The position numbers and the translations under genes were made by a program. This document shows positions 56,055-64,000 of a DNA stretch of 64,000 bases, one piece after another (position 1 is the first letter of the stretch; every line of letters starts with the position of its first letter). The stretch spans positions 162,036 to 226,035 of the forward strand of contig CAXXRT010000024.1 in assembly GCA_963666945.2 (NCBI GenBank), written 5' to 3'. The notes below the pieces were generated by a model, which did no database searches, had not been told where the DNA came from, and was given only the letters and a program-made list of their open reading frames with translations. This DNA comes from G963666945 sp963666945. GTDB taxonomy: Bacteria > Bacteroidota > Bacteroidia > Bacteroidales > Marinifilaceae.

Positions 56055-56970
56055 TTAGTTTTTAGTATTTAAATAATTATTGATAACACTTGCACTCGCT
56101 AGATCTTTAGCTATTTCCACTGCTTTAGCTAAGTTTCCAATCGAATCGATTAGACCATAGGTTTTGGCGTTTTCAGCGTCGAACATACGCCCGGCAAGAA
56201 TCCCTTCGACTTCTGCGTTGAGATTCTCCCTTTTATTTCTGACTTGATTTTGGAACTTTCTTGCGAGTGGGGAAAGAACTTCTGTTTTGATTTTTTCATA
56301 TTCACCTTTTTTTGCGAGTTCAAACGGGAGATTTTTATAATTGCTCTCAGGAGCATATATAGAATGAAACTTCACACCCATCTTTTCATAGTATGGTTCC
56401 ATATCCTGAAAGGTCATCATTACACCAACACTTCCAAATTCTGAGGAAATATTATTGGCTGCAATAATGCGGTTGCACTGGGCTCCTACCCAATAGGCAG
56501 CACTTGCACATAAATCACAGTGAGCAACAACAGGTTTTCCTGCAGCCTTGCAATCATCTATTGCCTGTGTCATCGGAGCAACTGCATCCACCGCTCCACC
56601 ACCGGAATCAATATCTAAAACAACTGCATCTATGTTTTTATGAGCAGCAGCCTTGCGTATTTCAGCGGCAATTTCTTCTGTCCCCATAAGAACAGAAAGT
56701 TCCATACTTGAGCATTGTTCCTTTAAGTGGTATAACGGCAACAGAACCCTTAGGAGCATTATTGAATCCATCTTCCAGTGAAGCTGATATAGTTGCACCG
56801 TATATATTTGCAACAAGAGGTTTTCTCTCAGAAAGAAGTGTGTCGTACTCTTCAGAAGTGTAATCGCCGTCAAGCAGTTTTTTTACAACTGAATGACTGG
56901 CGATTGCATCCTCAATAGTAACAAACCACGTTCCTTTAATTATTTGCGACAGTAATTTAGAATATCTCAT
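56055..56970 (-). pseudogene. S49-type prohead protease, one frameshift
   Basis: A gene of about 305 codons. The first 95 (SVAVIPLKGTMLKYGTFCSY) and the rest (TEEIAAEIRKAA, then DAVVLDIDSGGGAVDAVAP, CASAAYWVGAQCNRIIA, FGSVGVMM) form a normal S49/SppA-like serine protease, with the serine in CDLCASAAYW as probable nucleophile. The parts are in different frames at about 56690, where GGGG would have to be GGG. It would process the capsid before packaging. The break may be a sequencing indel, since everything else is intact. Confidence 0.8.
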
Positions 56971-57029
56971 TTACAACCTTTTGATTACAATTATAAATGA
57001 GATATCTATGCTATAAAAGGACTAAGAAA

Positions 57030-57446
57030 CTAGGATATAATTACTTTTGAACGGTAAGTATTAGAACATTGACAAATAACATCATATTGAGAATTGCTTT
57101 TAACCGATAGTTTGGTAAGTAATGTTACGGGATAATCTATTGTTCCTAGTAACATATTCTCACCTGTATTATACTTATAGCTAATCAATACAGGTTTTCC
57201 CTCTATCTCTTCATACACAGTAGAATCTACCTTTTCAAGGGTAAAAGAATAATTCAAATCCTGTTCGTATAATTTACTTCCACCGGCTATTTTTGATTTC
57301 TCCGTTAATTTTGCAGTTGACAAAGTAAAATTTAAAGGTTGAAATGAAGCTCCAGCCTCTAATGTGATTTTTACACCATTAATGGTATTATATACTGAAA
57401 CGACATCCTTTATGTGTATATAATTTATTTCTGTAATATATTTCAT
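57030..57446 (-). CDS. Hypothetical protein before the protease gene
   Basis: A 138-residue, strand-rich protein (INGVKITLEAGASFQPLNF, KPVLISYKYNTGENMLLG) with no signal peptide. It could be a small virion protein related to tail or head proteins of beta-sandwich type. It is the first gene of the capsid operon, and the next gene (protease) begins 60 bases later. Family not recognised. Confidence 0.6.
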   Translation of the reverse strand: MKYITEINYIHIKDVVSVYNTINGVKITLEAGASFQPLNFTLSTAKLTEKSKIAGGSKLYEQDLNYSFTLEKVDSTVYEEIEGKPVLISYKYNTGENMLLGTIDYPVTLLTKLSVKSNSQYDVICQCSNTYRSKVIIS

Positions 57447-57492
57447 TTTTTACAATATTGTAATTTATTGATTATTAAATGTTTGGTTTTTT

Positions 57493-57514
57493 AGTGCTGT
57501 TTAAGTGCTGTTTA
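57493..57514. repeat. Tandem AGTGCTGTTTA pair at the end of the regulator gene
   Basis: AGTGCTGTTTA occurs twice in direct succession (57493-57503, 57504-57514); the second copy includes the stop codon of the gene at 57512. It looks like a recent small duplication. Confidence 0.6.
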
Positions 57515-57997
57515 AGCAACTTTTTCGCCTAATTTTTGGTTAACTTTTTTTAGTCTTTTTCTGTACCTTAAATATATTCTCTTTAAAGAATCATAATTAG
57601 TATAATCAAAATTCACATCGTTCTCCTCACAAAATAGAATTATGCTATTTTTAATGTTCATGCCTTGATCTATATGATATTTATTGACTGTCCTGGTGAA
57701 GTCGTGATAAAATATCCCGTAAAAGTATGATTGTATCTCTCCATAATTTTTGGGATCTATATAATTATAGCACCGAACATTCACTAACTCGTTAAATGGT
57801 AGTTCCAACAGTAAAAATTTGTTATCCTTAAAATTTGAGGGATTATAATTTTTAGGTACTTTCGTTAGATATGGAAGCAATAAAATAAATAATTTATTTT
57901 TTGAAGTTGCCTTGATAGGTTCAGGTCCAAGTTTCTTTACAAAGTAATCTTTTAAATACGGTCTTAATTGAATATAAACTGTCTGATTGCTGCTCAT
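57512..57997 (-). CDS. Putative regulatory protein of prophage B
   Basis: About 161 residues from ATG 57997 (SSNQTVYIQLRPYLKDYFV). The earlier start at 58024 is unlikely because a -7 box (58029-58022) would overlap it. The protein is basic with a C-terminal helical part (YDSLKRIYLRYRKRLKKVNQ) that could bind DNA. It sits between the noncoding repeat block and the capsid genes, the same relative place as the putative regulator of prophage A, so a late regulator is a reasonable guess. No known domain. Confidence 0.55.
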   Translation of the reverse strand: MSSNQTVYIQLRPYLKDYFVKKLGPEPIKATSKNKLFILLLPYLTKVPKNYNPSNFKDNKFLLLELPFNELVNVRCYNYIDPKNYGEIQSYFYGIFYHDFTRTVNKYHIDQGMNIKNSIILFCEENDVNFDYTNYDSLKRIYLRYRKRLKKVNQKLGEKVA

Positions 57998-58021
57998 AAT
58001 TAAAATATTTTTACTTATTCT

Positions 58022-58029
58022 CAAAGATA
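58022..58029 (-). promoter_or_regulatory. -7 box before the putative regulator
   Basis: TATCTTTG on the minus strand matches TAnnTTTG and lies 25 bases before ATG 57997. The -33 box is not obvious. Confidence 0.4.
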
Positions 58030-58119
58030 CAGAATATGTAAAATATTTCCTTTACATTTTCAAATGTTTTTGTTTACAGAAAATGAAAAAATCAATATTA
58101 TTTATTTGGGTGTTAATTT

Positions 58120-58402
58120 CCGTGCCCCCGTGCCTCAGTGCCCCACTAGAATATTAACACTTTAATTGTCAATATTTTAATTAATAAAAGGCAAATTTTA
58201 ACAAGTGAGGCACGGGGCACGGCAGTGTGTCTCACCAAAAACATTAAAAAACGCGTGCCTCACTGTGCCTCACTACATACAACCAATAAAATAAAACATT
58301 TACTTACTATACTTATAATCTATATATCTGTTTATTAATATTTTATAACTTACTAACCTCCTTTAATTTTACCCAAGTGAGGCACGGGGGCACGGGGGCA
58401 CG
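58120..58402. repeat. GTGAGGCAC repeat block, candidate replication origin
   Basis: The 570-base noncoding stretch 58030-58598 contains GTGAGGCAC or its complement GTGCCTCAC at 58205-58213, 58255-58263, 58265-58273 and 58377-58385, plus GTGCCTCA at 58130-58137, each next to GC-rich runs such as CACGGGGGCACG. The copies are in both orientations and flank a very AT-rich stretch (58275-58370). Iteron-like repeats with an AT-rich unwinding zone are the hallmark of origins, and the primase/helicase gene is in the same prophage. They could instead be sites for a regulator. Confidence 0.6.
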
Positions 58403-58450
58403 CTTTTTTGCCTATATTTTTTTTGTATTGAAATTTTAATTTTTAAGCTT

Positions 58451-58474
58451 CTTATTGTATCTTGATACAATAAG
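58451..58474. promoter_or_regulatory. Perfect 11-bp inverted repeat, operator candidate
   Basis: CTTATTGTATC-TT-GATACAATAAG is a perfect palindrome in the noncoding block, 60-130 bases from the next genes. It could bind a repressor. Confidence 0.5.
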
Positions 58475-58586
58475 CGCAATATATTAGGAGTTTTTACAGA
58501 TATTGTTAAATTTACATTCAATACATATTTACTAACCCTAAATAAGTAATATTATGCACGGTTTTATAATGGAAATCTTAGAGCAT

Positions 58587-58609
58587 AAAAAAAGCCAACT
58601 AATGTTGGC
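58587..58609 (-). terminator. Terminator of the early/replication operon
   Basis: On the minus strand GCCAAC-ATTA-GTTGGC is followed by seven Ts. The stop codon of the zinc-finger gene lies at the edge of the loop. Confidence 0.8.
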
Positions 58610-58808
58610 TTTTACTTTTAAATGGAGAAGCTTGCAGTACTCCTTGAATTCTGAGCATTCCTTCTCCCTGGCACGTATCACAAACAATGACCTTTGGACC
58701 ATCCTCCTCTCTTACCTCTAACTCTCCAGCTCCTTTACATTTAGAACATCGTTTAATTTCATTGATATGAATATATCCGGTTTTTAAAAGATTGACTTTA
58801 AGCTTCAT
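58599..58808 (-). CDS. Small zinc-finger protein (DnaJ-type CxxCxGxG)
   Basis: A 69-residue protein with two CxxCxGxG motifs, CSKCKGAG (Cys21, Cys24) and CDTCQGEG (Cys43, Cys46), which together would bind one zinc, as in half of the DnaJ zinc domain. It has no J domain. It is the last gene of the early operon, overlapping the previous gene by four bases. It may act as a single-strand DNA, RNA or protein-binding adaptor. Confidence 0.75.
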   Translation of the reverse strand: MKLKVNLLKTGYIHINEIKRCSKCKGAGELEVREEDGPKVIVCDTCQGEGMLRIQGVLQASPFKSKSQH

Positions 58809-59098
58809 CTAATCTGATGCTTTACTGTGAAGAAATGTAAGTGAAATACATTGTCAACATATATAGAATATTCCTTTTCCATAGATTGAATAGATATGTA
58901 AAGAGGTTTACACCTTTTATGTTTTTTATTAAGATCTTTTAGATGAGTATAAATTTCCTCAAGAAAAGCAGGAAACTTCTGTTCAGAAACTAATGTTCCA
59001 TTAATCTCACCACTATATTCTTTTGCCTCTTCCTGGAGCTTATTCTTAGATGCCCAATGGTCAGCAGTAATATTTGCGAAGTATAATTTATTTGGCAT
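58805..59098 (-). CDS. Hypothetical early protein
   Basis: About 97 residues from ATG 59098 (PNKLYFANITADHWASKNKL). The open frame reaches GTG 59125, but that start would overlap the gene before. Mixed alpha/beta with a strand-rich end (YISIQSMEKEYSIYVDNVFH). No family recognised. It overlaps the zinc-finger gene by four bases. Confidence 0.6.
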   Translation of the reverse strand: MPNKLYFANITADHWASKNKLQEEAKEYSGEINGTLVSEQKFPAFLEEIYTHLKDLNKKHKRCKPLYISIQSMEKEYSIYVDNVFHLHFFTVKHQIR

Positions 59099-59106
59099 GT
59101 TTGTTA

Positions 59107-59547
59107 TTATTTTATCGAGGGACACTCGAAACGTTTGTATAAATAATTTAGCATTCTTTTCACGTCAGTATTTGATTTAATTGTTCTACCTCGTTGGGAG
59201 ATACTAAGTTTGCCTCTATAGTCTTTTTCAGTGTATTTAGGCATTGCCAAAACTGAATTATAAATCTTCCTTTCTAAAGAATCATAAAATACCTGAACAA
59301 ATATCCTTTCAAATCTATCTGAACAAAATTCAAAAGTCAATCCTGTACAAGAAATTTCTCCTTTCATAAATTCAAAGTTGAATAATTTATAATCGAATAC
59401 TAAAGCATCTGGACAATGCTTCTTGAGTTTATTTTCGTCAATTGGTTGTATATAGTATTCTGGTTCATATAATCTTTTAAAGAAATCTTCTTTGATATCT
59501 ATTATGAATGCTTCCTTTAATATTTTTAATAAATATTTTTCAGTCAT
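59107..59547 (-). CDS. Hypothetical early protein
   Basis: About 146 residues from ATG 59547 (TEKYLLKILKEAFIIDIKED), chosen because it follows the previous stop by one base, while the alternative GTG at 59571 overlaps it. It contains one Cys pair region (CTGLTFEFCSD) and a basic tail. It is part of the minus-strand early operon. Function unknown. Confidence 0.6.
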   Translation of the reverse strand: MTEKYLLKILKEAFIIDIKEDFFKRLYEPEYYIQPIDENKLKKHCPDALVFDYKLFNFEFMKGEISCTGLTFEFCSDRFERIFVQVFYDSLERKIYNSVLAMPKYTEKDYRGKLSISQRGRTIKSNTDVKRMLNYLYKRFECPSIK

Positions 59548-59548
59548 A

Positions 59549-60136
59549 TTATATAAATTTTCGTTTACCACATTTTATACATTCTAACACTTGTTTCCCT
59601 TGAAAAGTTTCTCCTGTATTTTTATAAGAATGCTCACATATAAATTCATTAGGTTTCGGATCTATACGAGGATAATATGCATATTTAAATTGCCTCAATT
59701 CATCTGGATTTTCTTCGAAGTCAACCTCTACTTTCGCTAAAAAGAAATTATCTCGGACACATTTTTCGATAGCCTTATCTTCTGAAGAATAGATTCCTTG
59801 ATATATCCATTGTTGCTTATCTACATCTAATGCCTCCCCAACCAAGAATAACTGATCATCCAGCATCTTTTGAAAAACTTTAAAAGCATTTTGTTTAAAT
59901 TCATTTTCTGAACTTTCATTTAAACATGAAAGTTCAGAATCAGTAGCAGTCTCTTCTGATATTGTATGGCAATTATTCCAAGACAAATCTATTTTTACAA
60001 TATTAAAGAAATGAGTTCCTGGAGTTGAGCACTTATAATTCTTAACTTTATAAAAGTTATAAGGACCTACATCTTTTATAGTCCCTATTGAGAAATACTT
60101 ACCTTCAAACTGTTTTATTGCTTGATTTTTTGTCAT
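59549..60136 (-). CDS. Hypothetical early protein with C-terminal zinc-ribbon-like end
   Basis: About 195 residues from ATG 60136, chosen because AAGGAG lies at good distance before it; an in-frame start at 60178 lacks one. The C-terminus has FICEHSYKN and VLECIKCGKRKF, a likely zinc site of Cys/His/Cys/Cys. A perfect 14-bp inverted repeat (59906-59939) lies within the coding region. Function unknown; early operon location suggests DNA metabolism. Confidence 0.6.
   Translation of the reverse strand: MTKNQAIKQFEGKYFSIGTIKDVGPYNFYKVKNYKCSTPGTHFFNIVKIDLSWNNCHTISEETATDSELSCLNESSENEFKQNAFKVFQKMLDDQLFLVGEALDVDKQQWIYQGIYSSEDKAIEKCVRDNFFLAKVEVDFEENPDELRQFKYAYYPRIDPKPNEFICEHSYKNTGETFQGKQVLECIKCGKRKFI
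59906..59939. repeat. 14-bp perfect inverted repeat inside a coding region
   Basis: TTCTGAACTTTCAT and ATGAAAGTTCAGAA pair perfectly around 6 bases. In the mRNA this would be a strong hairpin in the middle of the gene at 59549-60136. Confidence 0.8.
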
Positions 60137-60153
60137 TCTGCTCCTTTCTAAAT

Positions 60154-60399
60154 TTATTCTTCCTTCTCTTTCATCCATTCCTGTAACTTCTCTACCAATT
60201 GCTTTACTTCTTCATACCCTAAGTCAATATAGGCATCACAACCGTCCTGAGCAATCTGTAACTGCAATGTACCGAAATTAAAATGACTCACAGGACAAAG
60301 AGCTAGTTTCCTATCATCCCATCCTTCTGGATCCGGTTCATTTATGATTTCTATTAAAAACGATTTTCTTTCCTTTTGTTCTTTCTTTAAATCTTCCAT
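60154..60399 (-). CDS. Small hypothetical early protein
   Basis: About 81 residues from ATG 60399 (EDLKKEQKERKSFLIEIINE), preceded by the shared leader AAAGTAATTAGC. A longer frame from a TTG at 60438 is unlikely. The middle (DPEGWDDRKLALCPVSHFNF) and a helical, Lys/Glu-rich end show no known domain. The leader suggests high expression. Confidence 0.65.
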   Translation of the reverse strand: MEDLKKEQKERKSFLIEIINEPDPEGWDDRKLALCPVSHFNFGTLQLQIAQDGCDAYIDLGYEEVKQLVEKLQEWMKEKEE

Positions 60400-60415
60400 G
60401 CTAATTACTTTAAAA

Positions 60416-60574
60416 TTATTTAACTCGTTTAAATACAAAGCATCTAGGATGCTCTGTGCTTTTTTCTACTTTGAATTTATAATCCTTTTGTTCTTTCTTT
60501 AATTGTGTAAGAACTTCAATTGCTTTCTCATGAGCTGCAAGATCTTCTGGAGTATAAATTGATTTTGATTTCAT
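60416..60574 (-). CDS. 52-residue hypothetical protein
   Basis: A short frame beginning MKSKSIYTPEDLAAHEKAIE and ending CFVFKRVK. It starts directly after the TOPRIM gene (stop 60576) and ends 16 bases before the next gene, filling the gap exactly, which supports it. Helical and basic. No family recognised. Confidence 0.6.
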   Translation of the reverse strand: MKSKSIYTPEDLAAHEKAIEVLTQLKKEQKDYKFKVEKSTEHPRCFVFKRVK

Positions 60575-60575
60575 T

Positions 60576-61589
60576 TTATAATAGTTCTAATGTTTCCTCT
60601 ATCTTTTCGTCTAAGCCAGTAGAGCTTATTATTTCCTGGATCTGATCACGAACGTTTTGCCTTTTTTCATAAAATCGGTCAAGCGCATCCTCTCCCAACC
60701 AATCCTGTATAACTTCTTCTACAAATTTTCTTGCCACATCAGGCATAGGAATAATAGCATTGGCTTCACACTTACGTACTCCGAAGTTTCTTATATAATT
60801 CTGGACATAGTTCATTCGATAATTCTTATGCAAAGGAGATGCTAAGTTCCTTCCAGATCCAGTTATAAGGTTATCAATCCAAGTAAGGTTGTTTTCTTCA
60901 ATAAAATCATAATCAAGACCAAAACGTCTAATTACTAGATCTTCCGGATCATAGCCCTCTGTACCATCACCCCACCTTATTTCATTTAGATCTGTAAGAT
61001 TATTTTTTATGAAGTCTGAAATTCGTAAGCCATCAGGATCGTGATCGCCACAATACAATAGTACACACCTCATGCCTTTATCCTCAGCTTTTTTATATCG
61101 TCTTGCATACTGGGCACGCTGCAACATACTCGACCACCCCTTGGAAGTTGCTATTGGGATATGGTATTTCTCACAGACTGGTTCAAATAGAGTTTTAAGG
61201 TCAATCTTTTCTACAATCATTTGTATATAATACTCTTCACCTTCATGCCAATCAGGGGTGTACCAATCACTACAGAATAATGGAGCTTCGATATAGTCCT
61301 TTAGATATTCTTTAGGAGTTAAATTTGTAGGAGTACTAAGACATGAGAATTGTCGTCCTTCCTCTTCAGCAACAAAATCAATAGGTAATAGTCCTGAACG
61401 CCTACATTTATTAATAAGGGTTTCAACCTTATCAAACTGACTTTTATTAATCACATTCTCAGATTCTAACTGGTAGCACCAACCACGAGAAGATACTTTA
61501 AACCCTATCTTTCTTTGTAGTTCTTTTAATTGATCTGCAAAAATCTGCAGATCCACCGTCAACATTCTTTTTTTAAGGTTAATTTTCAT
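60576..61589 (-). CDS. TOPRIM-domain protein (Topo VI A/Spo11-like TOPRIM)
   Basis: 337 residues. MIVEK (Glu127) followed at a distance by GDHDPDG (Asp182, Asp184, Asp186) is the E...DxDxD pattern of TOPRIM metal sites; the linker ATSKGWSS is like that of Topo VI A and Spo11. Residues 1-115 are an N-terminal domain, and a C-terminal helical domain ends in a coil. No catalytic tyrosine of the Spo11 winged-helix was located, so DNA breakage is uncertain. It follows the primase/helicase and may act in phage replication. Confidence 0.65.
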   Translation of the reverse strand: MKINLKKRMLTVDLQIFADQLKELQRKIGFKVSSRGWCYQLESENVINKSQFDKVETLINKCRRSGLLPIDFVAEEEGRQFSCLSTPTNLTPKEYLKDYIEAPLFCSDWYTPDWHEGEEYYIQMIVEKIDLKTLFEPVCEKYHIPIATSKGWSSMLQRAQYARRYKKAEDKGMRCVLLYCGDHDPDGLRISDFIKNNLTDLNEIRWGDGTEGYDPEDLVIRRFGLDYDFIEENNLTWIDNLITGSGRNLASPLHKNYRMNYVQNYIRNFGVRKCEANAIIPMPDVARKFVEEVIQDWLGEDALDRFYEKRQNVRDQIQEIISSTGLDEKIEETLELL

Positions 61590-61601
61590 AGTAATGTGTA
61601 T

Positions 61602-64000
61602 TTAGAATGGTAAATCATCAGGTTGGTTATCTTCCATAGGAAACCGCCACAGGTACAACCTTTCATAACAACTTCTTTATCTTTGAAAAGATCTGCCACA
61701 TCATCATCCTTTTTATCCTGTTCCTTTGGTGGGTCTATTTTCCCTTTAATAGGAATAAATTCCCCCTCAAACTTTTCAATATCAATACACAGATCATCAT
61801 ATCTCAAGGCAATAGCACTTGTTCGTTGTGAGGCAGATCTCATTTGGGAAATGACAGTTCCACTAATATTTGGCGTTCTTATTTCTTCCTCCCATGTAAA
61901 TGTTGTTTGTTTTACACTACCAATATATGCGGGATGGTCTTTTATATAAGTCAATAATGCATTTTGCTTTAATGCTTCCGTCTTCTGTAAATCCTTATAA
62001 TACGGGAATATATTTTTCAGCGATAGCAACAATACTTTTGTGGGCTTTTTGAATTTAATTGTTTGTATTTTATCTCGTCCTTCCCTTACATCTAGCTCAT
62101 CAAGACTTTCAATTTTTAATTCTTTGTTCAATGTTATCTTACCAGAATTAATCAGCAATTGAATAGTATCAAAGAATACTGCCGTTCTGTTTGTATTATT
62201 AAGTGATTCAGACTGAGAAATAATCTTATTTAAAGATTCCTGATAAAAATCTTCATAACTAAATGGAAGTTTTAATTCGGGGATATGATCTTCATAAACT
62301 TTAATAACGGTAGCAAACAAAGATACTGTATTTAGCAGTCTTGTTAATGCAGACTGACCTGCAGCAGATATTTCCTTTTTAAGATCTTTAAACACCTGGC
62401 GTTGCATTTTCTTAAAATGTTTTTCGATAACAGGCCTATAGTTAAGAATTGAAATAAGAACATTACTTAAACCTTCTTTTTCACATTCTTTAAGTGCGTT
62501 AAAGTTTTCTTTTTCCTGTTCTGTCCAGTCGTCTTTTTTAGGTACATGACAAATTACACATCTATTAAATAAAGAACCATCATCACGTTCAGGAGCTTCT
62601 TGGCCTAACAACACAATAGGAGAATTAACCTTAGTTATATCAAGGTCTTTTGAAGTTGCATCTTTACGCTTGGTTTTCCCTTCTCCATCATATACAGCCG
62701 CTTTAAGCCCCTGAAATTTTATATCTGATATTTGATAGTCATTGTACTCCTCAAGCACAACAGGGATGTCTCTATTGCGTTCCAATAGGGTAAAGAAAGC
62801 GGCATCTGTACCTGAGTTCAGGTTAAATAGTGGCGCATTAGGATGGATAAAAACAGAACGTATAGAAACGGCTATCTGTGTCTTTCCTGATTCAGTAGGA
62901 CCTATGAAAAATGGAGCAGTAAAAAGCCTGTCGATAGGATAAATAATAGATCGGTATGCACTCAATAAAGTATAGGCAATGCCCCACATTCCGTTATTTT
63001 TCAGTTTATAAACTTTATTCATTAAATCTGCCCACTCCTCGAATGAAGCCCCATCGTTATCTTTATATACCAGGTAACGGTCATTCTCGTACTTGTCATT
63101 ATCTTTTCTAAGATTCTTGTATATTTTGGAAAACGCCGGGGAATAGTATGTATCACCACCATAATTCACAAGACCAAGATCGTCAACCTCAACAAAATTC
63201 CCATCTGCAAAAATCCCGTTAGCAAAAGCAAAAAAACCTTCGTGCTGCCACCCGAACACATTGAACTCATAACACTTGGGGAACCGAAGGGCAACACTAT
63301 TTAGAATACTGTCGAAATGATAAGGTTTACCCTTTGTGAAAACATACCCGCCCTGGTCCCAAAGAAATTTCTTAAATGTTGCCAACTCAACCATATCTCT
63401 ACTGCGGATCTCAACATATTCCTCACGGCCAAGCTCGGCATGTGTCAGCTTTACAATTCGTTTATTTCTTTCCGGATCCAAGTCATACACTTGGAACAAT
63501 GGTTCCATATAAAAGTTTCCTACTTTCATAAGGGTATCGTCCGAAGTTCGAAACACATAAAAGATCTTCTTTCCTTGTTTGTTCTCTGCAGGGAAAAAAC
63601 CGTATTTCCTGAAAAAAGCAACATCTACATAATCGGGCAATTGTTCAATGTCAAATACCTGCTTTTCATCATCAATAAGAATTTCTTCATACTGAAGCTT
63701 TGTTTTGCTCTGTTTCTTAGACAAGTATGGCTTGACAATTTTGGTAAAATCAGACTTTGACATCCCCCACAACTTACCAATATATGGGATTTTCATTGTC
63801 TGTGTAGTAGTGTCACAACATGACAACAGATAGGCTAATTGTTCTACAGCTTTTTTCTTTTCTTTATCATCCCATTCATTAACAGTTGCTAATAATTCTT
63901 CATTATATACATCTATGAAGCTGCGATAAGTTTCAATGTTATCCCTTACCCGAAGGACATTAACATTAAACCCTAGCTCTATAAGGGTTTTGGATAATTC
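61602..64000 (-). CDS. DNA primase/helicase, 5' end beyond window, frameshift near the stop
   Basis: An open frame of at least 800 codons that continues to the window edge; residues upstream of the TTG at 63826 are in frame, so the start is outside. FIGPTESGKT is Walker A and IPVVLEEYND Walker B of an SF3/D5-like helicase domain; LLGQEAPERDDGSLFNRCVI follows. The C-terminus reads EDNQPDDLPF if a single T is added in the TTT at 61641-61643, a typical phage replication-protein tail; as written the frame runs to 61586 with an unrelated end and overlaps the next gene. The primase part would be in the missing N-terminus. Confidence 0.75.

Noticed and set aside
58120..58402. CRISPR array
   Set aside because: Repeats are only 9 bases, occur in both orientations and are unevenly spaced; there are no uniform spacers and no cas genes in the window.

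Overview
The window looks like a chromosome segment of a member of the Bacteroidales (phylum Bacteroidota) carrying two tailed-phage prophages. The evidence is the recurrent promoter form TTG/TTTG, about 19-20 bases, then TAnnTTTG; mostly weak Shine-Dalgarno signals; AT-rich DNA; and the pairing of dapA with a DUF6913-like gene. A Dysgonomonas-like host is possible, but that is a guess.

Region 1 (1 to about 24741, plus strand): the late half of prophage A, a siphovirus-like element. In order it has a putative regulator, small and large terminase, SPP1-type portal, MuF head protein fused to a predicted ADP-ribosyltransferase, scaffold, decoration protein, major capsid, head-tail connectors, tail tube, a tail chaperone with a canonical -1 slippery heptamer, tape measure, distal tail protein, a 1814-residue tail-tip/fibre protein, lysis genes and an XRE regulator. 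It ends in a 3' fragment of tRNA-Ser(GGA), taken as the right attachment site. Its integrase and left end lie outside the window. I found no broken genes here.

Region 2 (about 24742-26493): a host island of only 1.7 kb, with dapA and a DUF6913-like gene on the minus strand and tRNA-Arg(ACG) on the plus strand.

Region 3 (26499-64000): prophage B, entered at the 3' end of tRNA-Arg(ACG), with its tyrosine integrase next to that tRNA. Almost all other genes are on the minus strand. Reading right to left: primase/helicase (runs off the window), a TOPRIM protein, small genes, a repeat-rich noncoding block that may be an origin, a regulator, S49 prohead protease, major capsid with a built-in coiled coil, a glycosyltransferase-like and a PLD-like protein, terminases, a hairpin-rich noncoding block, an accessory block (ArdC-like, SHOCT, a structured leader RNA, small genes), portal, connectors, a 25-residue membrane miniprotein with its own promoter and terminator, tape measure, tail proteins, endolysin and holins.

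Between about 31.7 and 37.0 kb, and at two points further right, prophage B genes are split by many single-base shifts, often in homopolymers. Either the prophage is decaying or this part of the assembly has indel errors. The two prophages have different head genes but share a nearly identical tail-fibre segment in opposite orientation.

The best candidates for something new are the MuF-ADP-ribosyltransferase and its convergent small gene, the attenuator-like leader RNA at 46404-46562, the membrane miniprotein at 40510-40587, the GTGAGGCAC repeat block at 58130-58402, and the hairpin array at 48651-49132.
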